Below, one piece after another: positions 54,456 through 62,222 of a stretch of DNA of 64,000 nt. The stretch is taken from assembly GCA_934754505.1 (NCBI GenBank), contig CAKVIE010000006.1, positions 1-64,000 of the forward strand, read 5' to 3'. The first letter of the stretch is position 1. Each line of letters begins with the position of its first letter. A program made the translations under genes and the position numbers. The notes under the pieces are model-generated. The model was not told the DNA's origin and searched no databases. It saw only the letters and a list, made by a program, of their open reading frames with translations. Source of the DNA: an uncultured Candidatus Melainabacteria bacterium (lineage in GTDB: Bacteria > Cyanobacteriota > Vampirovibrionia > Gastranaerophilales > Gastranaerophilaceae).

Positions 54456-55380
54456 TGACTTTTTCTTCTATATAAGAACAAATTACATTAATAAAAGGGG
54501 TTGAAACCTTCCATTTATCATAACCTTTCGGATTATTTACGACTTCTGCAACAAAAGGTCTTTCATAATAGGTGATTTCTGATAATAAATCTTTCGGAAC
54601 ACCTCGAATGTTTCTTCCGAATTTTCTCATTATTTTAGGTAAAACCAAGGTTTGGTCTTTTGGCGTATTAGCTTGAAAATCTTTCAAACATTGTGTCAAT
54701 AATGACGGATCGATTTTGCTTTCTAAATCATCAAGCTGCATATATTGTAACACAACATTAGCATCAGATTGAGAAAATTGAGTCAGCAAAGTTGTAACCT
54801 TATCATTAGGCAATTTCCTCGCAATCAATGCAAATGCGGCTAATTTCAAAATCTTCAAATCACTTGCGTTATTAAGAGCATCGCTGTCAGCTTTTGCCAT
54901 ATCATCAATATTAGATTGGTTTGCTGCAACTTGAGCCTGTTTTTGCGATAATATACCACGTTTGGTTAATTCTGCCAAAGCATCATTATAAGCCTTTTTA
55001 ACGTGGTGCTCAACAAGACCTATCATTTGATCTTGCGGAATATTTTTAAATGTTGCCTGCTTTGCTATTTCAAAAATAGTAAAAGCAATTTTTTGCATAA
55101 TTCCGTCACGATATTGTTGAGGAACTTTGCCCCTGATGATATCTAACGATTTGTGAAAAGACCATTCTCCGATGAATTGAGTAATAATCGAGGCTTGGTC
55201 AACTGTATAAGTATGTTCTGTATCGTTTGCAAGAGCTTCACCTGCCAAGTAACAAAAGTTATGAACGGTTGTGTAAACATATTCTTGTTCTTCCGGTGTA
55301 ATATCTGTCGGGACAACAGCTTTCGCCTGTCCCGATAAATCTTCCGCAAACTCTTTAAAATTAAAACCTTCTGCTGCCAT
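54430..55380 (-). CDS. Divergent protein in the fliG position
   Basis: 316 residues, all-helical, no membrane segment. It lies between fliF and fliH, where fliG normally is, and is of FliG-like length (usually about 330). The middle has an armadillo-like stretch (LKLAAFALIARKLPNDKV, VLQYMQLDDLE) that could be a distant FliG N or M domain. I cannot find the conserved C-terminal rotor-stator helix with its charged residues (an LDDRAIQ-like motif) or an EHPQ motif; the C-terminus reads LLSEITYYERPFVAEVVNN. It is either a very divergent FliG or a different C-ring or scaffold protein in its place. It overlaps fliH by 26 nt. Confidence 0.5.
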   Translation of the reverse strand: MAAEGFNFKEFAEDLSGQAKAVVPTDITPEEQEYVYTTVHNFCYLAGEALANDTEHTYTVDQASIITQFIGEWSFHKSLDIIRGKVPQQYRDGIMQKIAFTIFEIAKQATFKNIPQDQMIGLVEHHVKKAYNDALAELTKRGILSQKQAQVAANQSNIDDMAKADSDALNNASDLKILKLAAFALIARKLPNDKVTTLLTQFSQSDANVVLQYMQLDDLESKIDPSLLTQCLKDFQANTPKDQTLVLPKIMRKFGRNIRGVPKDLLSEITYYERPFVAEVVNNPKGYDKWKVSTPFINVICSYIEEKVNDYKTQSV

Positions 55381-55395
55381 TTGAAAACCTGCCTG

Positions 55396-57090
55396 TTATG
55401 ATTTTTCAATCCAGCTTTTTACTTGTTCGGTCAATTCTTCAGTATCGGTAAGATTCATATCAGCGGTTACATCTTCAATAACGTCCTGCAAATCTTCATT
55501 TGTCTGCTGTTGAACCTGCTGCTGCGGAATTGCGGCTTGCTGCTGGTTTGAGATTTGAGCAACAACCTGTTGTGACAATGCCTGTTGTTCCATCAAACCT
55601 TGTGCGATTTGAGCTGCCTTTTCACTTAATTGCGATGCTTTTAAGTTTACATCTCTTAATTGTTTTTCTTGTGCTGCTGCTTTTTGTCTTAAATCTTCTA
55701 CTTCTTTTTGTTGTTTTTCCGATTTTTCTTTTAATTTCTTCGAAACAACTACAAAACCGAAAATCAAGCCCAATACAACGAGTACAACCGTAAGCCACCA
55801 AGGATTACCCGATTCATCAGGTTTTGGCAAATTAACAGGTTTATCAGATGCCAAATAAGGTTCAATAGAATCTGCATAAGCAATAGAAACATTTTCTGCC
55901 GAAACTTTCGGAGATGCTGCACCTGCTATCAACTCTTTTAATTCCTGCAATGTTACGTTTGCGGGCATGGCTGATGATTCAATAGTAACAGCAATCGAAA
56001 TGTCTTCTATAACACCTGTTTTTGAATATTCATTAATTTGAGTTTTGGAAACACCATATTGAGTTTCACGAGCTGTTCTGTTGTAATTTCTGTTTTGAGA
56101 AGAATCACTTCCTGCTGCAGGTAAACCGTTCGGCAAGTATATACTTACGGCATTTAAACCCGAATTACTGTCACGAGTTTTATCACCCAAACCTTCCGTA
56201 AAAGTTTGTTCCGTTACGGCTGTTTTTTGAGTCGGGTCATAAATAATACTTGTTTTTTCCACAGGAACTTGACGTAAAAACGTACTAACGGTTACTACAT
56301 AGTTGCCTTTTCCAATCAATCTGTCGAGCTGTGAAGCGACTTTTGACTGCATATATTGATCGCTTTCTTGAAGTTTTGAAAGCTGGTCATCGACTGAATT
56401 TATAATACTGTTATAAACATTACCGTTTGTATCGGTAATTGAAATATTTTCCGCTAACAACCCTGAAACACTGCCGAGCAAAAGGTTTTCGATAGCCTTA
56501 ACTTTTGTTCTTTCAAGTTTTGTTCCAGACGGGATACAAATTTGAACAGTCGCCGTAACAGGCTTTTTATCGGAAGAAAACATTGTTTGCTCAGGAATAG
56601 AAACGAATACCGAAGCATTTTCAATCGGGTCGATTTTTCTGATTAATCTTGAAAGCTCCCCATTGATTGCTCTTACAAGACGAATTCTTTTATCTTCTTT
56701 TGTCGAAGTAAAATCACCTTTATCAAAAATTTCAAGTCCGACATATTGATCCATTAAGCCGCTTGAAACAATTGTTAACAAAGCACGGTCACGCTCACTC
56801 GGTTTATATTTTTTCAATGATAATGTAGTTTTAGAACCTTCAGCAGTTCTGTCTGCCACAATACCTTCTCTTGCAAGTAAAGCCTGAACTTCGATAGCCT
56901 TTCCTGCATTATCGGTCGTGAACAAAATAAAAGGTTGTTCAATAGTTTTTTCGTAAGTTTGTGAATTATCTTTCGGCTTGCTGACAGCCATAATAATAAC
57001 AACGATTATAATCACAAGAATAAGTACCGCAACACCGATTGCGGCATACAATACATTCTTATTCTTTAGTAATTCTTGTAGTTTCTCCAT
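55396..57090 (-). CDS. fliF: Flagellar MS-ring protein FliF
   Basis: FliF (564 residues, a typical length) forms the MS ring in the inner membrane. Features are a first helix at about 14-34, ring-building domains (YKPSERDRALLTIVSS, FVSIPEQ, RTKVKAIENLLLGSV), a second helix at about 431-449 (WWLTVVLVVLGLIFGFVVV), a coiled-coil and Gln-rich segment, and a C-terminal VKSWIEKS tail that matches the FliG-binding motif of the family. AGGGGT lies immediately before the ATG. An AT-rich 70-nt gap with inverted repeats separates it from fliE. Confidence 0.93.
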   Translation of the reverse strand: MEKLQELLKNKNVLYAAIGVAVLILVIIIVVIIMAVSKPKDNSQTYEKTIEQPFILFTTDNAGKAIEVQALLAREGIVADRTAEGSKTTLSLKKYKPSERDRALLTIVSSGLMDQYVGLEIFDKGDFTSTKEDKRIRLVRAINGELSRLIRKIDPIENASVFVSIPEQTMFSSDKKPVTATVQICIPSGTKLERTKVKAIENLLLGSVSGLLAENISITDTNGNVYNSIINSVDDQLSKLQESDQYMQSKVASQLDRLIGKGNYVVTVSTFLRQVPVEKTSIIYDPTQKTAVTEQTFTEGLGDKTRDSNSGLNAVSIYLPNGLPAAGSDSSQNRNYNRTARETQYGVSKTQINEYSKTGVIEDISIAVTIESSAMPANVTLQELKELIAGAASPKVSAENVSIAYADSIEPYLASDKPVNLPKPDESGNPWWLTVVLVVLGLIFGFVVVSKKLKEKSEKQQKEVEDLRQKAAAQEKQLRDVNLKASQLSEKAAQIAQGLMEQQALSQQVVAQISNQQQAAIPQQQVQQQTNEDLQDVIEDVTADMNLTDTEELTEQVKSWIEKS

Positions 57091-57092
57091 AC

Positions 57093-57152
57093 CCCTATTT
57101 TGCCCTTAGAAACTTATTCTTATTTAATTATACTATTTTTTTTTAAATAGGG
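57093..57152 (-). promoter_or_regulatory. Inverted repeat around a TATAAT in the fliE-fliF gap
   Basis: CCCTATTT (57093-57100) and AAATAGGG (57145-57152) are inverted repeats 44 nt apart. Between them, on the minus strand, is TATAAT (57132-57127) without a good -35. This may be an internal promoter or a stem affecting fliF expression. The gap is the longest but one inside the operon. Confidence 0.3.
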
Positions 57153-57160
57153 CGACATGT

Positions 57161-57499
57161 TTATATAGATATTTGCATGATTTTTTCGTAAGCAGCGATA
57201 ATTTTAGTCGCAACGTTAGTCGCCATTTGAACTTCAACCGATGCTTTGTTTGAAGCAATGATAATATCATGGATATCAACGTTTTCATTGCCCATCATCT
57301 GTTGTTTTAACAATTCATCAGGTTTGGAAATATCTTGATTTAAGTTTTCAACAAGTCCCGTAAAAACAGCCTTGAAATCATTGGTTTCAGGTTGTTCAAT
57401 GCTTTTAAAACGAAGTCCTTGTACACCCATATCTGTGTATTTCGTCGGCTCCATTCTGTTAAAAACATCTATGTTCGGTACTAATCTGTTTGAAATCAT
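57161..57499 (-). CDS. fliE: Flagellar MS-ring/rod adaptor FliE
   Basis: FliE connects the MS ring with the rod and is one of the first exported subunits. The 112-residue protein has the family's C-terminal pattern: VDIHDIIIASNKASVEVQMATNV and KIIAAYEKIMQISI. The N-terminus is longer and less conserved, as is usual. It starts 11 nt after the lytic transglycosylase gene stop and precedes fliF. Confidence 0.85.
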   Translation of the reverse strand: MISNRLVPNIDVFNRMEPTKYTDMGVQGLRFKSIEQPETNDFKAVFTGLVENLNQDISKPDELLKQQMMGNENVDIHDIIIASNKASVEVQMATNVATKIIAAYEKIMQISI

Positions 57500-57509
57500 C
57501 TTTATATCC

Positions 57510-58199
57510 TTATCCTAAGTAATTTGCTAAAATATTCTTAACATAATTTTGAGTTTCTTTATAAGGAGGAACTCCACCATGCTTATCTACCGCTCCGGGA
57601 CCTGCATTGTATGCAGCCAAAGCAAGTATTAAATTTCCGTTATACTTCTTCATCATTGACTTTAAATAACGAACTCCACCGTCAACATTCTGAACAGGGT
57701 CTTTTACGTCAGTTACACCTAATGACTTCGCTGTTGCGGGCATGAGCTGCATTAAGCCTGCTGCACCGACTTTTGATACCGCATTCGGATTAAATCCCGA
57801 TTCTTGTTTGATTAAAGCTTTAACCAATTTTTCGTTAACACCATGTTTTTTTGCAATATCTGAAATGATGTCAGAAATTTCTTGTTTCGTATAAGTCTTT
57901 TGCTTATTAGAATTAAAACCGCTTAAAGATTGAAGATTATCAGCGTTTGAAACACTGCCTGTCGGTTTTACAAGGGTTCCGAAAACTGCTTTTTGCGGGT
58001 CAGTTTCTCTAAATCTGTAAACACCGTTTGCACTTTCGTTTAAGACTTCAGAAAATTTAGGAACATTTTCGGTTGAGGGATTTTGTACGGCAATACTTCT
58101 GTTGAAATTATCGACATATTTGATTAACTGTGCCGCTCTTGCTTTTGCTGCATCTTCACCGCTTGTATTTATTAAATTTTGAATGTTTGGTGAAAACAT
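57510..58199 (-). CDS. Lytic transglycosylase (SLT) in the flagellar operon
   Basis: 229 residues with a goose-lysozyme/SLT fold: catalytic Glu in LIKQESGFNPNAVS, GLMQLMPATAKSLG, and ALAAYNAGPGAVD. It cleaves peptidoglycan between MurNAc and GlcNAc. No signal peptide is seen, and the N-terminal 90 residues are polar, which would suit export through the flagellar type III apparatus; this is inference. Its place between flgC and fliE suggests it opens the wall for rod growth, the job done by FlgJ in other bacteria. AAGGGGAG precedes the ATG. Confidence 0.88.
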   Translation of the reverse strand: MFSPNIQNLINTSGEDAAKARAAQLIKYVDNFNRSIAVQNPSTENVPKFSEVLNESANGVYRFRETDPQKAVFGTLVKPTGSVSNADNLQSLSGFNSNKQKTYTKQEISDIISDIAKKHGVNEKLVKALIKQESGFNPNAVSKVGAAGLMQLMPATAKSLGVTDVKDPVQNVDGGVRYLKSMMKKYNGNLILALAAYNAGPGAVDKHGGVPPYKETQNYVKNILANYLG

Positions 58200-58270
58200 C
58201 TCCCCTTGCCCCTAATTTTATTGATTTTTATAATGACATTTTACAATTTTAAAGCTAATAAAACATTAAC

Positions 58271-58714
58271 CTATGAGCCGATTTGTACAGCTTGGTCAAC
58301 CATTTCTTTTGTAATTTTCATAACCGCTAAACTGGCTTCATAAGCACGTTGTGCCATAGCAGCATCTGCAAACTCAACCATAGGGTTAACGTTTGAAGCT
58401 CTGATGTAACCGTTTTCATCAGCATCAGGGTGTCCCGGGCGATACATTTTATCACCCAATGTCGGATCTTCTACAACACCTGATAAAGCAACACCGCCGC
58501 TTACAAACGGAATTGACGAAGAACTGAACAAATCATCTTTCATTGCCGATAAAAGTCCTGCAAATGAAATACAATCCGTAGCATTGATTACGGGAATTTT
58601 TCTAACATAATTCGGTGTATCTACGTTTGCAATGTTTTTTGCAACGATGTCCATTCTTGTTCCGTGAACACCGACTGCTTTTTCACCTATTCCAAATGCG
58701 CCTAATAATGTCAT
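58271..58714 (-). CDS. flgC: Flagellar proximal rod protein FlgC
   Basis: 147 residues with the rod-protein N-terminus (GTRMDIVAKNIANVDTPNYVRK) and C-terminus (VEFADAAMAQRAYEASLAVMKITKEMVDQAVQIGS), as in FlgC. Like other rod subunits it is secreted by the type III apparatus without a cleaved signal. It is next to flgB, 2 nt apart. Confidence 0.9.
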   Translation of the reverse strand: MTLLGAFGIGEKAVGVHGTRMDIVAKNIANVDTPNYVRKIPVINATDCISFAGLLSAMKDDLFSSSSIPFVSGGVALSGVVEDPTLGDKMYRPGHPDADENGYIRASNVNPMVEFADAAMAQRAYEASLAVMKITKEMVDQAVQIGS

Positions 58715-58716
58715 AA

Positions 58717-59061
58717 TTATGATCCTACGTTAATTACCGTTTTAAGTTCCGTTAAAGTTGCGTTGATTCTTTTGATTGCCGTTCTGTATGTTACAGAGTT
58801 TTTATGCAGTTCCGATAATTCATATACAGAATCCACACCACCTTGTTGGTCTTGAATTACAGCCGACGGTCCGAGTTTTTCAGATAACTTGGTTTCGAGC
58901 GGGCTGTTCATGCTGCCGAGATATTGTGAAAAATCAATATCTTTTCTTATATATCCCGGGGTATCAATATTAGAAATATTTCCGGCTAAAGCTCTTTGAC
59001 GGTGAGCCGCCAAGTCTAACATTAAATTACATCTGTCGAGTGAGTTATTCGGTGTAAACAT
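58717..59061 (-). CDS. flgB: Flagellar proximal rod protein FlgB
   Basis: 114 residues with the rod-protein motif QRALAGNISNIDTPGYIRKDIDF near the N-terminus and a helical C-terminus (HKNSVTYRTAIKRINATLTELKTVI). These match FlgB. It lies between the FlgG-like gene and flgC. Confidence 0.88.
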   Translation of the reverse strand: MFTPNNSLDRCNLMLDLAAHRQRALAGNISNIDTPGYIRKDIDFSQYLGSMNSPLETKLSEKLGPSAVIQDQQGGVDSVYELSELHKNSVTYRTAIKRINATLTELKTVINVGS

Positions 59062-59086
59062 TTTTTCCTCTGTTTCTAACTATTTA

Positions 59087-59800
59087 TTAGCCTTGAAGTT
59101 TGATTGATTTATCATACATATCATTTATGGCTTTTATCATTTGAAATCCTGCGAGCATGGAAGCATTTAATCTCATTACTTCATTAACTTCCGCAAAAGT
59201 ATTATTATTTGAAGATTCCAACTTTTGATGTTCAATCCTATCATGATTTAAAATCAAAACAGGCTCTCCCGAATCCTCTGTCGGTATGAATTTATTTCCG
59301 TCAACCGCTTTTAAGCCGTCAGGGTTTTGGAAGTTTACTATCGGAATTCTGCCAATTTTTTCGGGTTTATCACCGAATTCTTTTGCAACAACGACATCGC
59401 CGTTTGATTTTATCCAAAAATCACTGTAATTAATCGGTAATTTAATACCGTCACCGATTAAATATCCGTCAGTTGTAGTTAAATAACCTTCTTTATTTTG
59501 TTTCATTGAACCGTCACGAGTGTATTTAACATCGCCGTTTTCCGACGTTACGGGAATATAACCTTGTCCGTTAATACCGAAGTCAAATTTATCGTCAGTA
59601 ACTCTTAAGATTGACGGTCTGTGGTCATTTCTGACAACGCCTCTTAAATATCCGTCCTCAGTTAAAATTTGTTCAAATCTTACCGACTTATAACCTGTTG
59701 TGTTTTGGTTTGAAATATTATTGGTAATATAGCCAAGTCTTTCAAACTGAACATTAGCATTTACAATATTTTTTCTTATTAAGCCTTGAAATGTTGCCAT
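59087..59800 (-). CDS. FlgG/FlgF-type flagellar rod protein (second copy)
   Basis: 237 residues. The N-terminus has NNISNQNTTGYKSVRF, the rod/hook signature, and the C-terminus has KLESSNNNTFAEVNEVMRLNASMLAGFQ and ends KSIKLQG, as in FlgG. A beta-rich middle carries GQGYIPVTSENGDVKYTRDGS. It could be the distal rod FlgG or FlgF; the neighbour at 59813 is a related copy, so they probably fill both roles. Confidence 0.85.
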   Translation of the reverse strand: MATFQGLIRKNIVNANVQFERLGYITNNISNQNTTGYKSVRFEQILTEDGYLRGVVRNDHRPSILRVTDDKFDFGINGQGYIPVTSENGDVKYTRDGSMKQNKEGYLTTTDGYLIGDGIKLPINYSDFWIKSNGDVVVAKEFGDKPEKIGRIPIVNFQNPDGLKAVDGNKFIPTEDSGEPVLILNHDRIEHQKLESSNNNTFAEVNEVMRLNASMLAGFQMIKAINDMYDKSIKLQG

Positions 59801-59812
59801 AATTGCTCACTC

Positions 59813-60508
59813 CTACATTTGACTCAATTTTTGGACTGCTGTCGATGTTAAAGAATAACATTGTTGAAACATTAAACGGTTTGCATCAAATGTTTTCTTT
59901 ACAGGGAAAGCTCTCATAAATTCTTCACTCAAAACAACGTTTGAATCTTCGGTAAATCCTTGTCTGATTCCTGGATCAAGAACAGCTGCACCTGATGTAC
60001 TTACAACGGATAAAGTACCAACTTTTACAACTCTGTTATTTGCTCTGTCCGTAACCGAAATTTTACCTGACAAATCAATTTTCACATCATCAGGAGTTTC
60101 GGGAACACAAGGCAATGTAATCGGAGTACCGTCGTTTGCCATAACTCTTTCATTATCAAGAGTCAAAAGATTGCCTTCTTTATCATAATGAAAACGACCA
60201 TCTCTCGTTAATCTTATACCTTCTTTTCCTAAAACTTGGAAATAACCTTTATTTGAAATTGCTAAATCCAAAGGATGTTCGGAAATGGAAATTCTTCCGG
60301 GTTGGTCATCAACAGCTTCCGATAAAGCATGTGCTCCGACATATTCCGTAAATGAGGAAACGACAGCATCTTTTCTTTGATAACCGACTTTATCAAAGCC
60401 GCTGACGTTACCCGAGTGAATACCCATAATTTCGGTCTGAAGATGCATTGCTCTCAATGTCGTCCTCATACCCGGCTCGAAATAATCAATTCCTCCTTTT
60501 ATAATCAT
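59813..60508 (-). CDS. FlgG/FlgF-type flagellar rod protein (first copy)
   Basis: 231 residues. The N-terminal signature is GNVSGFDKVGYQRKDAVVSS, and the middle has NKGYFQVLGKEGIRLTRDGRF, typical of FlgF/FlgG. The C-terminus (VQKLSQM) differs from the other copy and may mark FlgF. It is the first gene of the operon, with AAAGGAGG-like sequence inside the coding start and GGGGTG upstream. The divergent SpoIID-like gene lies 143 nt away; I see no sigma-28 promoter in that gap. Confidence 0.85.
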   Translation of the reverse strand: MIIKGGIDYFEPGMRTTLRAMHLQTEIMGIHSGNVSGFDKVGYQRKDAVVSSFTEYVGAHALSEAVDDQPGRISISEHPLDLAISNKGYFQVLGKEGIRLTRDGRFHYDKEGNLLTLDNERVMANDGTPITLPCVPETPDDVKIDLSGKISVTDRANNRVVKVGTLSVVSTSGAAVLDPGIRQGFTEDSNVVLSEEFMRAFPVKKTFDANRLMFQQCYSLTSTAVQKLSQM

Positions 60509-60633
60509 GATAATTCACCCCTTGTCACTTACTCTTTAATGATAACTTATGAAAAGTCAAAAATAAATTATTTTGGGCAAAAATCAACCCTTTAGAGGAC
60601 ATGTGAAGATAATATTCATAATGAATTTTAAAA

Positions 60634-60642
60634 TGATATAAT
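60634..60642 (+). promoter_or_regulatory. Extended -10 element close to the SpoIID-like start
   Basis: TGATATAAT (TGnTATAAT type) lies 9 nt before the ATG at 60652, and no ribosome site is present. If used, transcription would start within about three bases of the ATG and give a leaderless or nearly leaderless mRNA. Confidence 0.45.
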
Positions 60643-60651
60643 TACGATGTT

Positions 60652-61539
60652 ATGAATAAGTTTTTTACAAAAATTTTTATATGTGCAATCGCATTAACAG
60701 TTGTTTCCGCACCAAAAGCAGAAGCTATAAAAATAGGTTTACAATCAGGTTTATCCGATGTTAGCCTTGCAACTTCGACAAAAGGTGTTGTTTCCGACAA
60801 AAGAACAGGTCAAATTTTATGTTCTTTGCAACCAATGCAATCTTACAGATTTACAAAAAAAAATGATTACATTGAAGTCACAATAGAGAAAAAGAAATAC
60901 CCTTTAAATACAAGATCAATAGCTATTTCTACGGTCGGTGACGGATTTGTTTGTGCAAAAAACAAATGGTATCGAGGGAAATTAATTGTCGAAAACCGCA
61001 ATAAAACCTTGAGTGTAATAAATGACGTTAAATTGGAAGATTATTTACTCGGTGTTGTCCCTTGCGAAATGCCATATTCTTGGCCAAGTGAAGCACTTAA
61101 AGCTCAAGCAATTGCAGCAAGAAGTTATGCCGTTGCAAACCTTGGAAAACATGCTTCTCAAGGGTATGATTTAAAGGACAATACCGAAGACCAAGCCTAT
61201 GGCGGGGCTTCAAGTGAAACAGATAAAACCAATAAAATTGTTGCTCAAACATACGGTATAGTCGTAACACAAAATAAACAGGTTATAACAGCTTTTTATT
61301 GTGCAAGTGCAGGAGGAAAAACAACAAACACGGGAGATGTATGGAGTAAAGATTTACCATATTTGCATTCGGTACCGTCTTTTGACGGAAATGTCGGAAA
61401 AATGGGGCATGGTATCGGCATGAGCCAGCATGGAGCTAACAATTTAGCAAAACAAGGTTACAATGCTTATCAAATTTTAAAATATTATTATAAAGATATA
61501 AAATTCGGAAAATTAAGTGAAAAGTGGAATTCTATTTAA
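60652..61539 (+). CDS. SpoIID/LytB-domain protein, exported
   Basis: 295 residues with a signal peptide (about 1-24, ending PKAEA). The SpoIID domain spans about 120-290: VPCEMPYSWPSEALKAQAIAARSYA, TNTGDVWSKDLPYL and GHGIGMSQHGANNLAKQGYNAYQILKYYY. SpoIID enzymes cut the glycan chains of peptidoglycan lacking peptides. In a non-sporulating Gram-negative lineage the role is probably wall remodelling, like LytB or amidase enhancers. No ribosome site at the start. It diverges from the flagellar operon. Confidence 0.85.
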   Translation: MNKFFTKIFICAIALTVVSAPKAEAIKIGLQSGLSDVSLATSTKGVVSDKRTGQILCSLQPMQSYRFTKKNDYIEVTIEKKKYPLNTRSIAISTVGDGFVCAKNKWYRGKLIVENRNKTLSVINDVKLEDYLLGVVPCEMPYSWPSEALKAQAIAARSYAVANLGKHASQGYDLKDNTEDQAYGGASSETDKTNKIVAQTYGIVVTQNKQVITAFYCASAGGKTTNTGDVWSKDLPYLHSVPSFDGNVGKMGHGIGMSQHGANNLAKQGYNAYQILKYYYKDIKFGKLSEKWNSI

Positions 61540-61585
61540 GTTTTTTTTAAATTTTATAAAAAAAATTTATATTTTGTTTAAGTAT

Positions 61586-61613
61586 TTGACATTCTTGAGG
61601 TTTATAATACAAT
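61586..61613 (+). promoter_or_regulatory. Promoter of the HU gene
   Basis: TTGACA (61586-61591), a 16-nt spacer and TACAAT (61608-61613), followed 29 nt later by the HU start with AAGGAG. A TATAAT also occurs here (61603-61608) but at only 11 nt from TTGACA, too short for normal use. Confidence 0.5.
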
Positions 61614-61641
61614 TTTATTGTGTTAGATAAGGAGATTGAGC

Positions 61642-61914
61642 ATGAACAAAGCTGAATTAGTTAAAGAAGTATCACAAAAAACAAAAGTTTCACAAAAGAC
61701 AGCAGCAGAAGTACTCGATGCAGTATTAGAAACTGTTGAAACAACTGTTGCAGCAGGAAATAAAGTTACTTTAGTCGGATTTGGTACTTTTGAAGCAAGA
61801 AAAAGAGGAGCAAGAACAGGACGTAATCCTCAAACAGGTGCAGAAATCAGAATTGAAGAAAAAACAGTTCCTGTATTCTCTGCCGGTAAAAAATTCAAAG
61901 AAACAGTTAAATAG
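61642..61914 (+). CDS. hup: DNA-binding protein HU
   Basis: A nucleoid protein that bends DNA as a dimer. Start at 61642 (ATG AAC AAA, after AAGGAG and TTGAGC) gives MNKAELVKEVSQKTKVSQ, the usual HU beginning; a non-ATG codon at 61636 would add two residues. About 90 residues with the DNA-binding beta arm GFGTFEARKRGARTGRNPQTG. Codon use and strong signals fit high expression. It ends at a terminator. Confidence 0.95.
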   Translation: MNKAELVKEVSQKTKVSQKTAAEVLDAVLETVETTVAAGNKVTLVGFGTFEARKRGARTGRNPQTGAEIRIEEKTVPVFSAGKKFKETVK

Positions 61915-61935
61915 TTTTAATTGTAACTTTTTTTT

Positions 61936-61964
61936 AAAGGTATCCTTATTCGGATACCTTTTTT
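61936..61964 (+). terminator. HU terminator
   Basis: A 10-bp perfect stem (AAAGGTATCC / GGATACCTTT, 6-nt loop) followed by a T-run, 21 nt after the HU stop. Confidence 0.9.
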
Positions 61965-61965
61965 G

Positions 61966-62173
61966 TTGTGGTTAAAAGTAAGAATATAAAAACAGGATTT
62001 TATTATGAGAAGAAACTATTAATAAATCATCAAAACCAAGAAGAAACAGTAATTCCGAAACATTATCAAATAAAATTAAGTCAATAATATCGGAGGTGTA
62101 TTAAAAACTAAATACATTCAAGAAGCCTGCGAAATGGGAAAAATTCATAACAGATAAAAATTTATAACAGACA
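61966..62173. other. Degenerate intergenic segment between HU and valS
   Basis: The 61915-62222 gap holds the HU terminator, this stretch and the valS terminator. On the plus strand an ATG at 62005 with AGGA upstream opens a five-codon frame (MRRNY). In the next frame it would continue as a basic peptide (INKSSKPRRNSNSETLSN) to a stop near 62100. A strong GGAGGTG (62092-62098) has no start codon after it, then a frame ending EACEMGKIHNR. A short direct repeat (ATAACAGA with AAAAA, twice near 62146-62173) follows. It looks like the remains of one or two small genes; no function is claimed. Confidence 0.35.
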
Positions 62174-62208
62174 AAAAAGACCACCGTTATTTAAGCGGCG
62201 GTCTTTTT
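62174..62208 (-). terminator. valS terminator
   Basis: A 12-bp stem with one mismatch (AAAAAGACCACCG / CGGCGGTCTTTTT, 9-nt loop) lies 15 nt after the valS stop on the minus strand; T-runs flank both sides. Confidence 0.85.
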
Positions 62209-62222
62209 AATATTAATTGAGC

